DNA of 64,000 nucleotides from Pseudoalteromonas spongiae UST010723-006 (GCF_000238255.3 NZ_CP011039.1:1785001-1849000); one strand, 5' to 3'. Positions 1 to 9,991 are shown, counted from the stretch's first letter. The notes: generated by a model from the sequence alone, not told the origin. Numbers and translations: made by a program.

Positions 1-2206
1 CTTGCCAGCCACGGGTTTTTAAACCGCAATCTGGATTTATCCAAAGGCGCTCCACCGGCACTTTCTTCGCTGCCTCTTTCATCAACTGTTTAATCCAGGT
101 TACCTCTGGAATATTCGGGCTGTGAATATCGTAAACGCCAGGTCCTATCTCATTTGGATAATCAAAATCTTCAAATGCGTTAAGCAATTCCATATTTGAA
201 CGCGACGTTTCAATGGTAATTACGTCTGCATCCATATCGGCAATCGCCGCGATAATATCGTTAAATTCGGCATAACACATATGGGTATGAATTTGCGTGC
301 TGTCGCTTACGCCAGATGCCGATACACGAAACGCATACGCCGCCCAGTTTAAATAGTCTTGCCACTTTGATGCTTTTAAAGGCAACCCTTCACGAAATGC
401 AGGTTCATCAATTTGAATAATGTTTATGCCCGCTTTTTCTAAATCAACCACTTCGTCGCGCAGCGCCAGCGCTATTTGATTGGCAATGATTGGTTTTGCT
501 AGATCATCGCGGATAAATGACCAAAACAAAATCGTTACAGGGCCTGTTAACATGCCTTTCATCTGTTTGTTAGTGAGTGATTGTGCATATTCGGTCCAGT
601 TAACCGTCATCGGGTGTTTACGGCTAATATCGCCCCAAATAATCGGTGGTTTAACACAGCGTGAGCCATACGATTGCACCCAGCCAAATTGTGTAAAGGC
701 AAAGCCTTCGAGCAATTCACCAAAATACTCCACCATATCGTTACGCTCTGCTTCGCCGTGAACTAGCACATCGAGGTCAACAGCTTCTTGCTGTGCTACG
801 GCATAAGAAATCTCATTTTGCATTTGAGCCGTGTAATCGGCTTCGCTAATATTCCCGGCTTTAAAATCGCGACGCGCCTTACGGATAGCCGTTGTTTGCG
901 GGAAAGAGCCAATAGTAGTCGTTGGTAAAATAGGTAAACCAAGCGCTTGCTTTTGAACCAACTGACGTTTAGCAAAAGGGCTCGTACGCTCACCATCTTG
1001 CTTGGTTAGGCTATCAAGGCGTAACTTCACTGCGGCATCGTTTACACGAAGCGATTTAGCACGCGCTTTCACTGGCGCTGAATAATCAATGAGCGAAGTT
1101 ATATCCCCCGACAGCAAGGCCTGTTTCAATAACGATAATTCGTGCCCTTTTTGTTTTGCAAATGCAAGCCAGGATTTAATTTCACCATCAAGCGTTGTTT
1201 CTAAGGCTAAATCAACAGGCGTATGCAACAACGAACACGAAGGCGCTAACCAAACATGCTCACGTGATGAAACCACCGATTGTATTTGGTTGAAAACCGC
1301 TTCGAGATCCGTTTTCCAAATATTACGGCCGTTGATAACACCTAAAGACAATACTTTATCTTTAGCTATGCGCTCGTTAATGTTATCTATATCTTGCGCT
1401 TCGGCAACCAAATCAAAATGCACGCCGTCTACTGGGTACGCTGCAATATCATCTAGGTAATTTTCTACTGAACCAAAATACGTTGCCAGCAGCAGCTTTA
1501 CACCTTGTCCTTGCAGTTTATTAAAACTGGCTGTGAGCGCATATAGGTATTCTGGTGTTAGTTCTAACGCTAAAATAGGCTCATCTATTTGCACCCATTC
1601 AACACCTAAATCAGCTAATTTACTCAATACATGTTGATACGCTGTCAGTAGACGTGGCAGCAGGGCCAACTTATCAAATTCGCCGACAGTTTTTGCCAAA
1701 TGCAAATAAGTTACCGGACCAACCAACATAGGTTTCACCTGATGACCGAGCGCTTGCGCTTCTTTTACCTGATCAAACAGCTCTGTAAAGCTAATTTCAA
1801 ATGTTTGATTTTCAGTCAGTTCAGGTACGATGTAGTGATAGTTGGTATTAAACCACTTGGTCATTTCACTTGCAGCGCATGCACAACCAGACGGTGCTCT
1901 GCCGCGCCCAATGCGAAATAAGGTGTCTAAATCTACCGTTTGTGTTTCATTTTGGTGACGCCTTGGTACCACGCCGAACAGCAAAGAGGTACTAAGTACA
2001 TGGTCGTACCATGCAAAATCCCCTACAGGCAACAACTCAACACCTTGGCTTTGCTGTAATTGCCAATTGTCTTTGCGAATTGCTTGTCCTTGCTCTTGCA
2101 ATTCTTTGAGTGAACTCTCATTTCGCCAATAGGCCTCAACCGCCTTTTTAAGTTCGCGCTTTTTCCCGATACGGGGAAAACCTAAGTTGTGAATTGTAAT
2201 TGCCAT
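1..2206 (-). CDS. metE: Cobalamin-independent methionine synthase, 3' end cut by window edge
   Basis: Transfers a methyl group from 5-methyltetrahydropteroyl-triglutamate to homocysteine, the last step of methionine synthesis, in the cytoplasm and without B12. I read 735 codons from the ATG at 2206 (AAGGAT ribosome site upstream). The N-terminus [20 protein letters not shown] is the classic MetE start. Zinc ligands are visible as HMC in the [12 protein letters not shown] segment and as the Cys of NPDCGLKTR close to the window edge. E. coli MetE is about 753 residues, so only some 20-25 C-terminal residues should be missing. Divergent metR and candidate MetJ/MetR operators lie upstream, as in enterics. 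The identity is secure; only the end is unseen. Confidence 0.97.
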   Translation of the reverse strand, partial: MAITIHNLGFPRIGKKRELKKAVEAYWRNESSLKELQEQGQAIRKDNWQLQQSQGVELLPVGDFAWYDHVLSTSLLFGVVPRRHQNETQTVDLDTLFRIGRGRAPSGCACAASEMTKWFNTNYHYIVPELTENQTFEISFTELFDQVKEAQALGHQVKPMLVGPVTYLHLAKTVGEFDKLALLPRLLTAYQHVLSKLADLGVEWVQIDEPILALELTPEYLYALTASFNKLQGQGVKLLLATYFGSVENYLDDIAAYPVDGVHFDLVAEAQDIDNINERIAKDKVLSLGVINGRNIWKTDLEAVFNQIQSVVSSREHVWLAPSCSLLHTPVDLALETTLDGEIKSWLAFAKQKGHELSLLKQALLSGDITSLIDYSAPVKARAKSLRVNDAAVKLRLDSLTKQDGERTSPFAKRQLVQKQALGLPILPTTTIGSFPQTTAIRKARRDFKAGNISEADYTAQMQNEISYAVAQQEAVDLDVLVHGEAERNDMVEYFGELLEGFAFTQFGWVQSYGSRCVKPPIIWGDISRKHPMTVNWTEYAQSLTNKQMKGMLTGPVTILFWSFIRDDLAKPIIANQIALALRDEVVDLEKAGINIIQIDEPAFREGLPLKASKWQDYLNWAAYAFRVSASGVSDSTQIHTHMCYAEFNDIIAAIADMDADVITIETSRSNMELLNAFEDFDYPNEIGPGVYDIHSPNIPEVTWIKQLMKEAAKKVPVERLWINPDCGLKTRGWQ

Positions 2207-2226
2207 CTTGGTATCCTTTTTATTTA

Positions 2227-2242
2227 AGACGTTTAGATGGCT
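2227..2242 (-). promoter_or_regulatory. Candidate MetJ operator (two tandem met boxes)
   Basis: Two adjacent 8-mers read AGACGTTT and AGATGGCT. Against the met box consensus AGACGTCT they match 7/8 and 6/8. MetJ binds at least two tandem boxes. They sit 21-36 nt upstream of the metE start codon, just downstream of a possible -10 (TAATAT on the minus strand, 2245-2250), so binding would block transcription start. The match is seen; the function is inferred from MetJ regulons in related gammaproteobacteria. Confidence 0.6.
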
Positions 2243-2254
2243 AAATATTAGTGG

Positions 2255-2267
2255 TAAATTTAATTCA
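2255..2267. promoter_or_regulatory. Candidate MetR binding site
   Basis: TAAATTTAATTCA matches the MetR consensus TGAA-N5-TTCA at 7 of 8 defined positions. It lies about 50 nt upstream of metE, near where the -35 region would be if TAATAT at 2245-2250 is the -10. That suits an activator site in the metE-metR intergenic region (2207-2510). The rest of that gap is AT-rich with no other feature I can name. Confidence 0.4.
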
Positions 2268-2510
2268 ACAAAATCGCAAGTTTTTCCAATTTAACTTGAA
2301 ATAAATTAATACAAAATAGAAAATCAAATTTTTCCATATAAGCCAAACACCAATTGACAGCGTTATCATAATTTATACATATATATAAAATAGAAATTTA
2401 TTATTAAAATGACGGCGATATGTACAAATCAACATTGAAACATGAAAAATAAACAGCTAGTATCAAATCTCTCTCACGGTCGTTCAAGTTTAATATGAGT
2501 ATTCCTAAAG

Positions 2511-3395
2511 ATGATTGATGTAAAACACCTTAAAACCATCGCAACCCTTAAAGAGACAGGGTCTTTGGTTAATACCGCACGAGAGCTTTTTTTAACGCAA
2601 TCTGCTTTATCTCACCAAATCAAAGATTTAGAAAACAAACTCGATTGCCAGTTGTTTGAGCGTAAAACACACCCCGTACGTTTTACCCCACAAGGTATGT
2701 TGTTGTTAGAGCTTGCTAATGACGTACTGCCAAAAGTGGAAGCAACCAAATGCAGATTAAAAGAGAGCTTAAACCAACCTATCTCGCAATTGCGTTTAAG
2801 CGTTGAATGCCATGCGTGTTTTCATTGGTTATTGCCAACAATTAAAGAATTTAACAACTTTTGGCCGGATATTAAGGTGGATTACGAGCGAGGTTTTAGC
2901 TACGACGCCATTCCGGAGCTGTTAAACGATGAGTTGGATTTAGTACTTACTTCGGATATTCGTGAAACAGAGCGCCTTGAGTTCGCACATTTATTTGATT
3001 TTAAGTTAAAGCTAATTGTCAGCCCAGATCATCCGCTAGCTAAAAAAGCGTATGTAACCGCGCTTGATTTAAAAGACGAAACGATTATTTCGTATCCGAT
3101 CCCACGCGAAAGACAAGATATTTTTAAGCACTTTATTCAAAATGCGCGTTTCGATGGCACCTTAAAAACTGTCGATCAAGGCTTGCTTATTTTTCAGCTT
3201 GTAAGCGCCGGTATGGGTGTTGCCGCTTTACCAGATTGGTTAGTAACCCCTTATGAAAGCCAAGGATTAATTAAGTCAATCCCACTAGGTGCGCTTGGTT
3301 TATCACGCCCGATGTATTTAGCGATGAAAAAAACCATGAGCGACAATCCAGTTTATCGTCACTTTTTAAATACCTGTAAACAAAAAAAGGGTTAG
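2511..3395 (+). CDS. metR: LysR-family regulator of methionine genes, MetR
   Basis: A LysR-type DNA-binding regulator of 294 residues. The N-terminal winged helix-turn-helix covers about residues 1-60 (LKETGSLVNTARELFLTQSALSHQIKDLE) and is followed by a substrate-binding effector domain. Family members use homocysteine as co-regulator and activate metE and metH. Divergence from metE, the length and the opening MIDVKHLKTIATLKETGSL fit MetR rather than a generic LysR protein. The ribosome site before the ATG is weak. The stop codon lies inside the stem of a terminator hairpin. Confidence 0.92.
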   Translation: MIDVKHLKTIATLKETGSLVNTARELFLTQSALSHQIKDLENKLDCQLFERKTHPVRFTPQGMLLLELANDVLPKVEATKCRLKESLNQPISQLRLSVECHACFHWLLPTIKEFNNFWPDIKVDYERGFSYDAIPELLNDELDLVLTSDIRETERLEFAHLFDFKLKLIVSPDHPLAKKAYVTALDLKDETIISYPIPRERQDIFKHFIQNARFDGTLKTVDQGLLIFQLVSAGMGVAALPDWLVTPYESQGLIKSIPLGALGLSRPMYLAMKKTMSDNPVYRHFLNTCKQKKG

Positions 3396-3412
3396 CAAAT
3401 GCTAACCCTTTT
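3384..3412. terminator. Bidirectional intrinsic terminator, metR / 3430 gene
   Basis: Perfect stem GGGTTAGC-AAAT-GCTAACCC (3389-3408) flanked by A-run and T-run, so it works on both strands between two convergent genes. The metR stop codon TAG is in the left arm. Confidence 0.9.
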
Positions 3413-3429
3413 AACTATTTAACTACAAA

Positions 3430-4479
3430 TTAGCTTTCTAGTTCTTCATTAATTTGCTCTTCGCCACTTAATAACATTGCAAGCCAGCGCCCTTCTTCAC
3501 TGTTTTCAAGGGCAATTTTCACAACCATGGTAAGCGGTACAGACAGCAACATGCCAACCGTGCCAAGTAACCAGCCCCAAAACAATAATGATAAAAACAC
3601 GACAAGTGGTGATAAGCCTAAACCTTTACCCATAAAGCGTGGCTCAATCATATTGCCCATTACGGTGTTAATTGCCATGTAACCAATGCCAATTAAACCT
3701 GCAACGCCAGGCCCTTGCAGTACAACAGCAAGTAATACCGCCGGAATTGCCGCAATGATAGAACCAATATTAGGAATATAATTTAAGAAAAACGCCAAGA
3801 CGCCCCACAAAATAAAATAGTCGATGCCAAATGCCCAAAGCATTACCGTAACCAAAACACCGGTCGCTAAACTAACCAGTGTTTTGATAGCGAGATACGA
3901 ATTAACCGAGTCTAAAAATAGGTCGATTTGTTTTTGCTTCATATCGGGATCATCAAGGGCTAAATGCACTTTTTTACCAATGTAAGGCGCTTCAACAAGC
4001 ATAAATACGACGGTTAAAATAATTAAAAACAAGTCAGCCATTACGCCACCAACGCCCGCGAGTGTATTCGCCGCAAGATCGATAAGTTTGCCGGGATCTA
4101 AAAACGACATAATGCGATCTTTATCGATCAAAATATTATACTCAGCCAACATGGTTAATAAGCCTGAGAACTCGGTTTGTAATTGCTCTTTATACACGGG
4201 AACATTTTGCGAAAAGCCATTAACCGATTGACCAACAAGCCCTGCCAGACTGACCACAATTAACATAATTAGTAAAATAACCAGTGTAATTGCTGCGCCT
4301 TTTGGTACGCGATAACGTCCCATTAAATTAATCAACGGACTACAAATAATGGCAATAAATACGGAGAGTAAAAACGGAACGACAATTGCGCTTGCTAATT
4401 TCAAGCCGGCTAAAACAACGATTAAGGCCGCAAAAATCAATAAACTTTTACTGGCACCAGTAAAATTGGGCTGAACCAT
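3430..4479 (-). CDS. AI-2E family transporter (PerM/YdiK-like membrane protein)
   Basis: Integral membrane protein of 349 residues in the AI-2E transporter (UPF0118) family. Hydrophobic helices lie at about 12-50 and 60-85, and a block of helices fills 150-330 around the conserved region GVLAFFLNYIPNIGSIIAAIPA. Members have been linked to autoinducer-2 export or to Na+/H+ antiport, so the substrate cannot be told from sequence. The ATG at 4479 follows AAGGA at a good distance. It is a single gene convergent with metR and divergent from the epimerase at 4569. A second member of the family (perM) lies at 23752-24822. Confidence 0.88.
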   Translation of the reverse strand: MVQPNFTGASKSLLIFAALIVVLAGLKLASAIVVPFLLSVFIAIICSPLINLMGRYRVPKGAAITLVILLIMLIVVSLAGLVGQSVNGFSQNVPVYKEQLQTEFSGLLTMLAEYNILIDKDRIMSFLDPGKLIDLAANTLAGVGGVMADLFLIILTVVFMLVEAPYIGKKVHLALDDPDMKQKQIDLFLDSVNSYLAIKTLVSLATGVLVTVMLWAFGIDYFILWGVLAFFLNYIPNIGSIIAAIPAVLLAVVLQGPGVAGLIGIGYMAINTVMGNMIEPRFMGKGLGLSPLVVFLSLLFWGWLLGTVGMLLSVPLTMVVKIALENSEEGRWLAMLLSGEEQINEELES

Positions 4480-4568
4480 AGCTATCCTTAGTTCGTATTA
4501 TCACTTTGTTCTAATTAGCGCTATGCTACATTATAAGCGTGGCAAATAGGAAGCTATTTGATTTATCT

Positions 4569-5465
4569 ATGAATATTTTAATCACTGGGGCCACAGGCCT
4601 AATTGGCTCACACTTGTGTAAGCACTTAGCAAACCATCATAAGTTAATGGTGCTTACCCGCAAAAAAGAAAAAGCGTTTACCATTTTGGGACACCATGTA
4701 AATGCGTTTGAAACCCTAGAGGATATTGACTTTAACCAGCTTGATATTGTGATTAATCTTGCCGGCGAACCGATAGCCGATAAACGCTGGAGCAAAGCGC
4801 AAAAACAAAAAATTGAATCTAGCCGCTGGCACATTACTGAACAAATCACCGACAAAATTAACGCAGCAGATAACCCACCACATACTTTTATCTCGGGCAG
4901 TGCGATAGGCTATTACGGCAGGCAAACCGAGTCGGTTGATGAACAGCATAACCAACCTTTTAATGAATACAGTCACTACCTTTGTAAACAGTGGGAAACG
5001 CTTGCCAAAAAAGCGCAATCGGATAAAACTCGCGTATGTATTTTGCGCACCGGTGTGGTGCTGGCAAAACACGGTGGCGCACTGAAAAAAATGGTACCAC
5101 CATTTCAGTTTTGCCTAGGCGGCCCTATTGCAGATGGTACACAGCAAATGTCGTGGATCCACATTAACGACATGGTAAACATTATTCTGTTTTTAATCGA
5201 AAACAAATCGCTAAACGGTGTGTTTAACGCAACGGCGCCTAATCCGGTTTCGAATAATCAATTCTCCGAAAGTTTGAGTGAAACGTTAGAAAAGCCTAAC
5301 TTTTTTAGAATGCCTGAATTTGTATTGCGATTAATGTTTGGTGAGATGGCTGATTTACTAGTATTTGGTCAAGCGGTTAAGCCAAAAGCGCTGCAAGACG
5401 CAGATTTTAAATTTCATTTTCCACATTTAAAACCTGCCCTTGAAAATATATTAGGTGGGCGATAA
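4569..5465 (+). CDS. yfcH: TIGR01777 (SDR39U1-type) NAD(P)-binding epimerase family protein
   Basis: Extended short-chain dehydrogenase of 298 residues. The nucleotide-binding motif GATGLIG is at residues 7-13 and the family segments VINLAGEPIADKRW and SGSAIGYYG follow. The E. coli homologue is YfcH; its reaction is unknown. An upstream GTG at 4539 would add ten residues, but ATG 4569 starts directly at the beta strand MNILITGATG, as in the family, so I chose it. The stop codon forms the loop of the downstream terminator. Confidence 0.88.
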   Translation: MNILITGATGLIGSHLCKHLANHHKLMVLTRKKEKAFTILGHHVNAFETLEDIDFNQLDIVINLAGEPIADKRWSKAQKQKIESSRWHITEQITDKINAADNPPHTFISGSAIGYYGRQTESVDEQHNQPFNEYSHYLCKQWETLAKKAQSDKTRVCILRTGVVLAKHGGALKKMVPPFQFCLGGPIADGTQQMSWIHINDMVNIILFLIENKSLNGVFNATAPNPVSNNQFSESLSETLEKPNFFRMPEFVLRLMFGEMADLLVFGQAVKPKALQDADFKFHFPHLKPALENILGGR

Positions 5466-5478
5466 CGCCCACTTTTTT
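5455..5478 (+). terminator. Intrinsic terminator overlapping the yfcH stop codon
   Basis: GTGGGCG-ATAA-CGCCCAC followed by six T. The loop contains the stop codon of the epimerase gene, and the T-run abuts the end of the convergent ybbP gene. Confidence 0.85.
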
Positions 5479-7972
5479 ATAGCGCCCTAACAAGGCCTTG
5501 GGTGTTTTTTCGCAGCGTTTTTGCCACTAAACTATAGCCAAGCACAGCTACAAATAAGGCACCAACTACAGGCCCGTAAAGCCACATTGTTGGGTGCAAA
5601 TTACCAATTTGCTCAAACATACGGTACTGCACAACGAGTAATGCAATATCGCTAAACAGTGCTGCAGAAATGCCCGCAAATAAACCCAGCAATACAAATT
5701 CGTAAAGCACCGCATTTTTAATAAGCTTGGCTTTAGCACCAAGGGTTCGCAATATCACCACTTCTTGCATGCGGTCGTGCAAACTTGCCTGCACTTGCGA
5801 CACCAATACTAACGCACCGCAAATCACCACAATAATCAGTACAAAACTAATGGCCGTTGCAACTTGGTCGATAGTTGAGCGCACCTGCTTTATCATTGAA
5901 TCTACATCAATAATGCTCACACTAGGGTGATTGCGCACCAGTTGCTGCAACGCACGTTTAGATTCGGTCGGTGTGCTAATGGCAGAAATATACGTTGCCG
6001 GAAATTGTGACAGCACTTTAGGACTTAAAATAATAAAGAAGTTGGGCTGCATGGTAGACCAGTTCACCTCACGCAGGCTGGTAATTTTGGCACTAAAACG
6101 CTGTGAGCCAATTAAAAACTCAAGCTCATCGCCAATTTTCACACCTAACCGCTCAGCCATAGATTGCTCCATGGAAAGCTCGTTGGCATCTGGGTTTAAC
6201 CACTCACCTTCAACAATTTCATTGTGTTTCGGCAAGGTATCACGCCATGTTAAGTTAAGCTCACGACCAACACCCGAACGCGCTTCTTCATCGCGTTTTT
6301 CGTTTTCTTGTGCCGATACAGAACGCGCTACTTGCTCACCGTTAATACTATTTACGCGACCGCGCACCACAGCATAAAAATCGGTTTGCTGAATGTTGTT
6401 TTCGGCTAAAAAATCGGCGATATCACTGCGTTCATATTCGCTAATATTTACCAAAAAGCCATTTGGCGCGTTTTCAGGTAGTTGCGATTGCCAATCGGCA
6501 ATTAAATCGTTCTTCATTACTACTAAAAATAAAATGAGCTTGATTGCAAGTGCAAAGCTAATTACTTGCACCGCATTAGCGTTTGCGCGTTTTTGTAGTG
6601 ACGCAATTGCCAAAGACCAGCTATTACTTGGCTTTAATCCCAGTTTACGTGACGAGGTAAACAGTAATCGGCTTAAACCAAATAACATACCCGCTAAAAG
6701 CGCACATGACACAAACATAATACCCGCAATCACGACACTGCGACTAAATAAACACATCAAGCCAAACACGGTAAGTGTTGCAAGTAACAGGTGCAGTTTT
6801 GATACTTTAAGGGAATCCCCTAAATTACGGCGCAGCACCCGCATTGGTGGAATATCAAATAAGTCCATTAACGGTTTAAGCGAGAACATAACGGCACAGA
6901 TCAAACCGGTAAAGGTAGCTAGTCCAAGCGGCCAAAGTGATGCTGGCGGCAGGGCTTTACCCATTTTTTCACTCAGCACATCGATTGCGATAACTTGTAA
7001 AATAAAACCTAGCAACAAACCAATAATGACCGAAAAAACAGTCACTAACAGTAAATGTACAATGTAGATATTACGAATAGTCGTGCGCGAACCGCCCAGT
7101 GTTTTCATCATTGCAACGGGGTCGTACTGACGCTCACAGTAGCGCCTTGCAGACACGGCAATTGCTACCGCCGCAAGCATAATGCCGAGCAAGCCTGCCA
7201 GTAATAAAAATCTCTCAGCGCGGTTTACAGAATCAGATACTGGACCTTGACGATCTTTTACGCCATACCAACGCTGGTTTTCAAGTAATTGCGGTTTGAG
7301 CCAAGCGTAATAATCATTAAGTTGCTGCTCGGTGCCGGCATATAAATAACGATAAGAAACGCGGCTACCTGGTTGGATCACTTGTGTTTTTTCAACATCG
7401 GCGATATTCATAAGTACCCGACGCGAACTTGAAAAAATCGCAAATGGTGCATCAGGCTCTTCAGCAAGAATTTTTTCTGCAATGAAATTGGCTTCACCAA
7501 TTTCAACCACGTCCCCTACTTCAATATTTAAGCTGTAAAAAACCGTATCGGACAACCATATATTGCCAGGCGCTGGGTGCGCCTCGGTAACATACTCGGG
7601 CCCTTCAAAACTGTCTTTAAGTTTTAATTGGCCTTTTAGTGGGTAGCCTTCGTCGGTTGCCTTAATGTACGCTATTTGCATTTCATCATTGGCAAACAGC
7701 ATGCTATCAAAACCATACCAAGTGGCCGTTTGCAGGCCGTCATCAATCGCTTTTGTGAGGAATTCTTGTGGCAGCTTGTGGTTACTTTGCAAGCCACGGT
7801 CTGCGGCTATAAACTCGCTACTTTTTTGATTGATAGAAAGACCGATGCGATCAGTGATTGAAGACAATGTCATTACCGTCATGACAGCGAGCGCAATCGC
7901 CAATAAAATAATATTGAGTTCGCCTCGTTTTAATTCTTGGCGAAATAATTTAAACGCTAATTTAGCCCACAT
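5477..7972 (-). CDS. ybbP: ABC transporter permease, FtsX/MacB type (YbbP)
   Basis: Large inner-membrane permease of 831 residues. It has one N-terminal membrane segment (about 17-40), a long periplasmic domain, a central group of helices (about 255-450) and a second FtsX-like unit ending in three C-terminal helices, which is the usual ten-helix architecture of YbbP. I chose ATG 7972 because CGGAG lies 9 nt upstream and the protein then starts MWAKLAFKLFRQELKRG, as in the family; ATG 7996 would add eight residues with a weaker ribosome site. The start overlaps the ybbA stop by 11 nt, so the two are translationally coupled. Its role, probably in lipid or lipoprotein handling near TesA, is inferred only. 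Confidence 0.9.
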   Translation of the reverse strand: MWAKLAFKLFRQELKRGELNIILLAIALAVMTVMTLSSITDRIGLSINQKSSEFIAADRGLQSNHKLPQEFLTKAIDDGLQTATWYGFDSMLFANDEMQIAYIKATDEGYPLKGQLKLKDSFEGPEYVTEAHPAPGNIWLSDTVFYSLNIEVGDVVEIGEANFIAEKILAEEPDAPFAIFSSSRRVLMNIADVEKTQVIQPGSRVSYRYLYAGTEQQLNDYYAWLKPQLLENQRWYGVKDRQGPVSDSVNRAERFLLLAGLLGIMLAAVAIAVSARRYCERQYDPVAMMKTLGGSRTTIRNIYIVHLLLVTVFSVIIGLLLGFILQVIAIDVLSEKMGKALPPASLWPLGLATFTGLICAVMFSLKPLMDLFDIPPMRVLRRNLGDSLKVSKLHLLLATLTVFGLMCLFSRSVVIAGIMFVSCALLAGMLFGLSRLLFTSSRKLGLKPSNSWSLAIASLQKRANANAVQVISFALAIKLILFLVVMKNDLIADWQSQLPENAPNGFLVNISEYERSDIADFLAENNIQQTDFYAVVRGRVNSINGEQVARSVSAQENEKRDEEARSGVGRELNLTWRDTLPKHNEIVEGEWLNPDANELSMEQSMAERLGVKIGDELEFLIGSQRFSAKITSLREVNWSTMQPNFFIILSPKVLSQFPATYISAISTPTESKRALQQLVRNHPSVSIIDVDSMIKQVRSTIDQVATAISFVLIIVVICGALVLVSQVQASLHDRMQEVVILRTLGAKAKLIKNAVLYEFVLLGLFAGISAALFSDIALLVVQYRMFEQIGNLHPTMWLYGPVVGALFVAVLGYSLVAKTLRKNTQGLVRAL

Positions 7973-8675
7973 CAGCCTGTACTCCGATACGGTCATCGAT
8001 TAATTGGCCTGCATCAATATGAAGGGTGCGTTGGCACTTTTCAGCAAGGTGTTCGTCGTGCGTAACCAATACTAAGGTTGTGCCGGCGACTTTATTTAAA
8101 TCAAATAAAAGTTCTTCAATGATGCGGCCATTTTTGCTATCAAGATTAGCCGATGGTTCATCTGCGAATAGCACCTTAGGTTCGCCAATATATGCGCGCG
8201 CAATCGCAACGCGTTGCTGCTCTCCACCCGATAGTTGTGAAGGAAAATGATGTAAACGGTGTGAAAGCCCAACTTTTTCAAGCAGTTCTTTGGCTTTTTC
8301 TTCAGCGTTTGTTTCACCTGCAAGCTCCGCAGGTAGCATTACGTTTTCAAGCGCCGTTAGGCTTTGCACCAACATAAACGATTGGAAAATAAAACCGACA
8401 CTCTTAGCACGTACCGCTGCACGCTGCTCTTCATCTAAACTATGTAATGGCTCGCCATCTAAAAATATTTCACCTTGGGTGACGCTATCAAGGCCCGCAA
8501 GTAGCGCAAGCAAGGTAGATTTACCTGAGCCCGATGCTCCGACAATCGCAATTGACTCGCCTGGCTTGACATTAAAACTGATGCCAGAGAGGATAGTTAG
8601 GTCGCCATCAAGTGTTGCGACAGTTTTTTCAAGGTCTTTGACCTGAATCACATTCATTTGCGAAAGCTTATTCAT
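7962..8675 (-). CDS. ybbA: ABC transporter ATP-binding protein (YbbA)
   Basis: ATPase of 237 residues in the LolD/MacB subfamily. Walker A GASGSGKSTLL is near residue 50, the signature LSGGEQQRVAIARA near 145 and Walker B VLFADEPSANLD near 168, with the switch His in VTHDEH. Partner of YbbP downstream. Only 10 nt separate its ATG from the divergent tesA ATG, the E. coli tesA/ybbA/ybbP arrangement. GAGAG precedes the start; MNVIQVKDL at 8657 is an alternative start. Confidence 0.93.
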   Translation of the reverse strand: MNKLSQMNVIQVKDLEKTVATLDGDLTILSGISFNVKPGESIAIVGASGSGKSTLLALLAGLDSVTQGEIFLDGEPLHSLDEEQRAAVRAKSVGFIFQSFMLVQSLTALENVMLPAELAGETNAEEKAKELLEKVGLSHRLHHFPSQLSGGEQQRVAIARAYIGEPKVLFADEPSANLDSKNGRIIEELLFDLNKVAGTTLVLVTHDEHLAEKCQRTLHIDAGQLIDDRIGVQADVG

Positions 8676-8685
8676 AGGACTCTCA

Positions 8686-9336
8686 ATGTTGTTACGTAGT
8701 TTATTCGTTATCTTACTTGTTATTAGTTACACGGCAATCGCCAACACCGATCACACTGATGGTAAAAGCGACAAAAATCAAGTAACTAAATTACTTATCT
8801 TAGGTGACAGCTTAAGCGCAGGCTATGGTCTAAAACAAGAACAAGCGTGGCCTCAGTTGTTACAAAATGCGTACAACCAAGAAAAATCCCCTATCACATT
8901 GATAAATGCAAGTATTAGCGGTGAAACCAGTGGTGGTGTATTGCAACGTCTTCCCGCTTTATTAGATGAACATTCGCCAAACTGGGTATTAGTAGAAATA
9001 GGCGGTAACGACGGTTTACGCGGCTACCCGGTGAAATTACTCAAGAATAACTTACGCCAAATTATTGATAAAAGCTTAGCTGCGAACGCAAACGTCATTT
9101 TAATGGAAGTAGCTATTACTCCTAATCTCGGTAAGCGCTACGCAACACTGTTTCAAAACGCCTATAAGCAGGTCGCAAGTGAAAAATCTGTACCAACCAT
9201 TCCATTTTTTATTGAATCGGTGGTGACCAAGCCTGAGCTTATGCTACCCGATGGCATTCACCCTAATGCAAAAGCACAACCTTTATTAGTAGAGATAATG
9301 AAACAACATTTTGCAGATTTAATTTTAAATAATTAA
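8686..9336 (+). CDS. tesA: Periplasmic arylesterase / acyl-CoA thioesterase I / lysophospholipase L1
   Basis: SGNH-family hydrolase of 216 residues with a signal peptide (about residues 1-19). Block I GDSLSAGYG carries the catalytic Ser42, block III GGND supplies the oxyanion Asn, and DGIHP near residues 189-193 holds the Asp-His pair. It hydrolyses acyl thioesters, esters and lysophospholipids in the periplasm. AGGA stands 6 nt before the ATG. With 10 nt to the divergent ybbA start, its promoter must lie inside ybbA coding sequence. Confidence 0.93.
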   Translation: MLLRSLFVILLVISYTAIANTDHTDGKSDKNQVTKLLILGDSLSAGYGLKQEQAWPQLLQNAYNQEKSPITLINASISGETSGGVLQRLPALLDEHSPNWVLVEIGGNDGLRGYPVKLLKNNLRQIIDKSLAANANVILMEVAITPNLGKRYATLFQNAYKQVASEKSVPTIPFFIESVVTKPELMLPDGIHPNAKAQPLLVEIMKQHFADLILNN

Positions 9337-9662
9337 CGATTAGTAATAATTGGCTTATATTTGCAATAACGTTAACTGACAAAATACAACAATCGAATTT
9401 AACTAAGCTGTTGAGTAAAAGAATATTGATTTAAATGAGTTATCAGGCTTGTTTTTAAATACTCTTGTTTGTTGATTGATTAAATTAATGAGTCTTGATA
9501 GTGAGCCGCGATAAAATATCTCTCTTTGTTTAGACGAAGAACACATGTATTCGATGTATAAGGTAAAACAATAACAATCGTACGTGACCAGTTATATTCA
9601 AAATATAACAGCTAACACTTTCATTAAATCGTATATTTATCACGCAGTTAAACCTAGACTAG
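9337..9662. other. AT-rich intergenic stretch, no gene seen
   Basis: I see no open reading frame with a ribosome site and no clear terminator after tesA. The stretch is AT-rich and leads into the tRNA-Pro promoter. Confidence 0.5.
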
Positions 9663-9691
9663 TTGCTTTTACATAAATCCGAGAATACACT
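9663..9691 (+). promoter_or_regulatory. Sigma70 promoter of tRNA-Pro
   Basis: TTGCTT, 17-bp spacer, TACACT. The predicted start falls a few bases before the tRNA 5' end, leaving a very short leader. Confidence 0.65.
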
Positions 9692-9702
9692 AGCAACTAT
9701 GT

Positions 9703-9779
9703 CGGCATATAGCGCAGCTTGGTAGCGCACTGTCATGGGGTGTCAGGGGTCGCAGGTTCAAATCCTGCTATGCCGACCA
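9703..9779 (+). tRNA. proL: tRNA-Pro (anticodon GGG)
   Basis: 77 nt with encoded CCA. Acceptor CGGCATA pairs with TATGCCG, the D arm is GCGC/GCGC, the anticodon loop ATGGGGT gives GGG, and the T arm is GCAGG-TTCAAAT-CCTGC. The anticodon stem keeps the T-T mismatch also present in E. coli proL. It reads codons CCC and CCU. Confidence 0.97.
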
Positions 9780-9991
9780 TTCTTTTCTCACCCTAATCAG
9801 ATACTTCGAACTTTTAAATAAGTAAGTAAGAATTATAAAATTAAGCAAATTTAAATTTAATCAAACAGCTTTAACTCTAATCCCCACAAAACTACATAAA
9901 CCGTTTGTTTAAAATCAACAATCCTTGACTATTTAGCCCACTGCTTTAAGTTATTTATGCTATCGAGGTTGATTATTTAAAGGACTAAACC

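Noticed and set aside
480-1921. Plus-strand frames across the metE region
   Set aside because: They are antisense shadows of metE, which is continuous on the minus strand with all family motifs.
5727-7067. Plus-strand frames of 67-224 codons within ybbP
   Set aside because: No ribosome sites and low-complexity Ser/Thr/Lys composition; the minus-strand permease reads through without a break.
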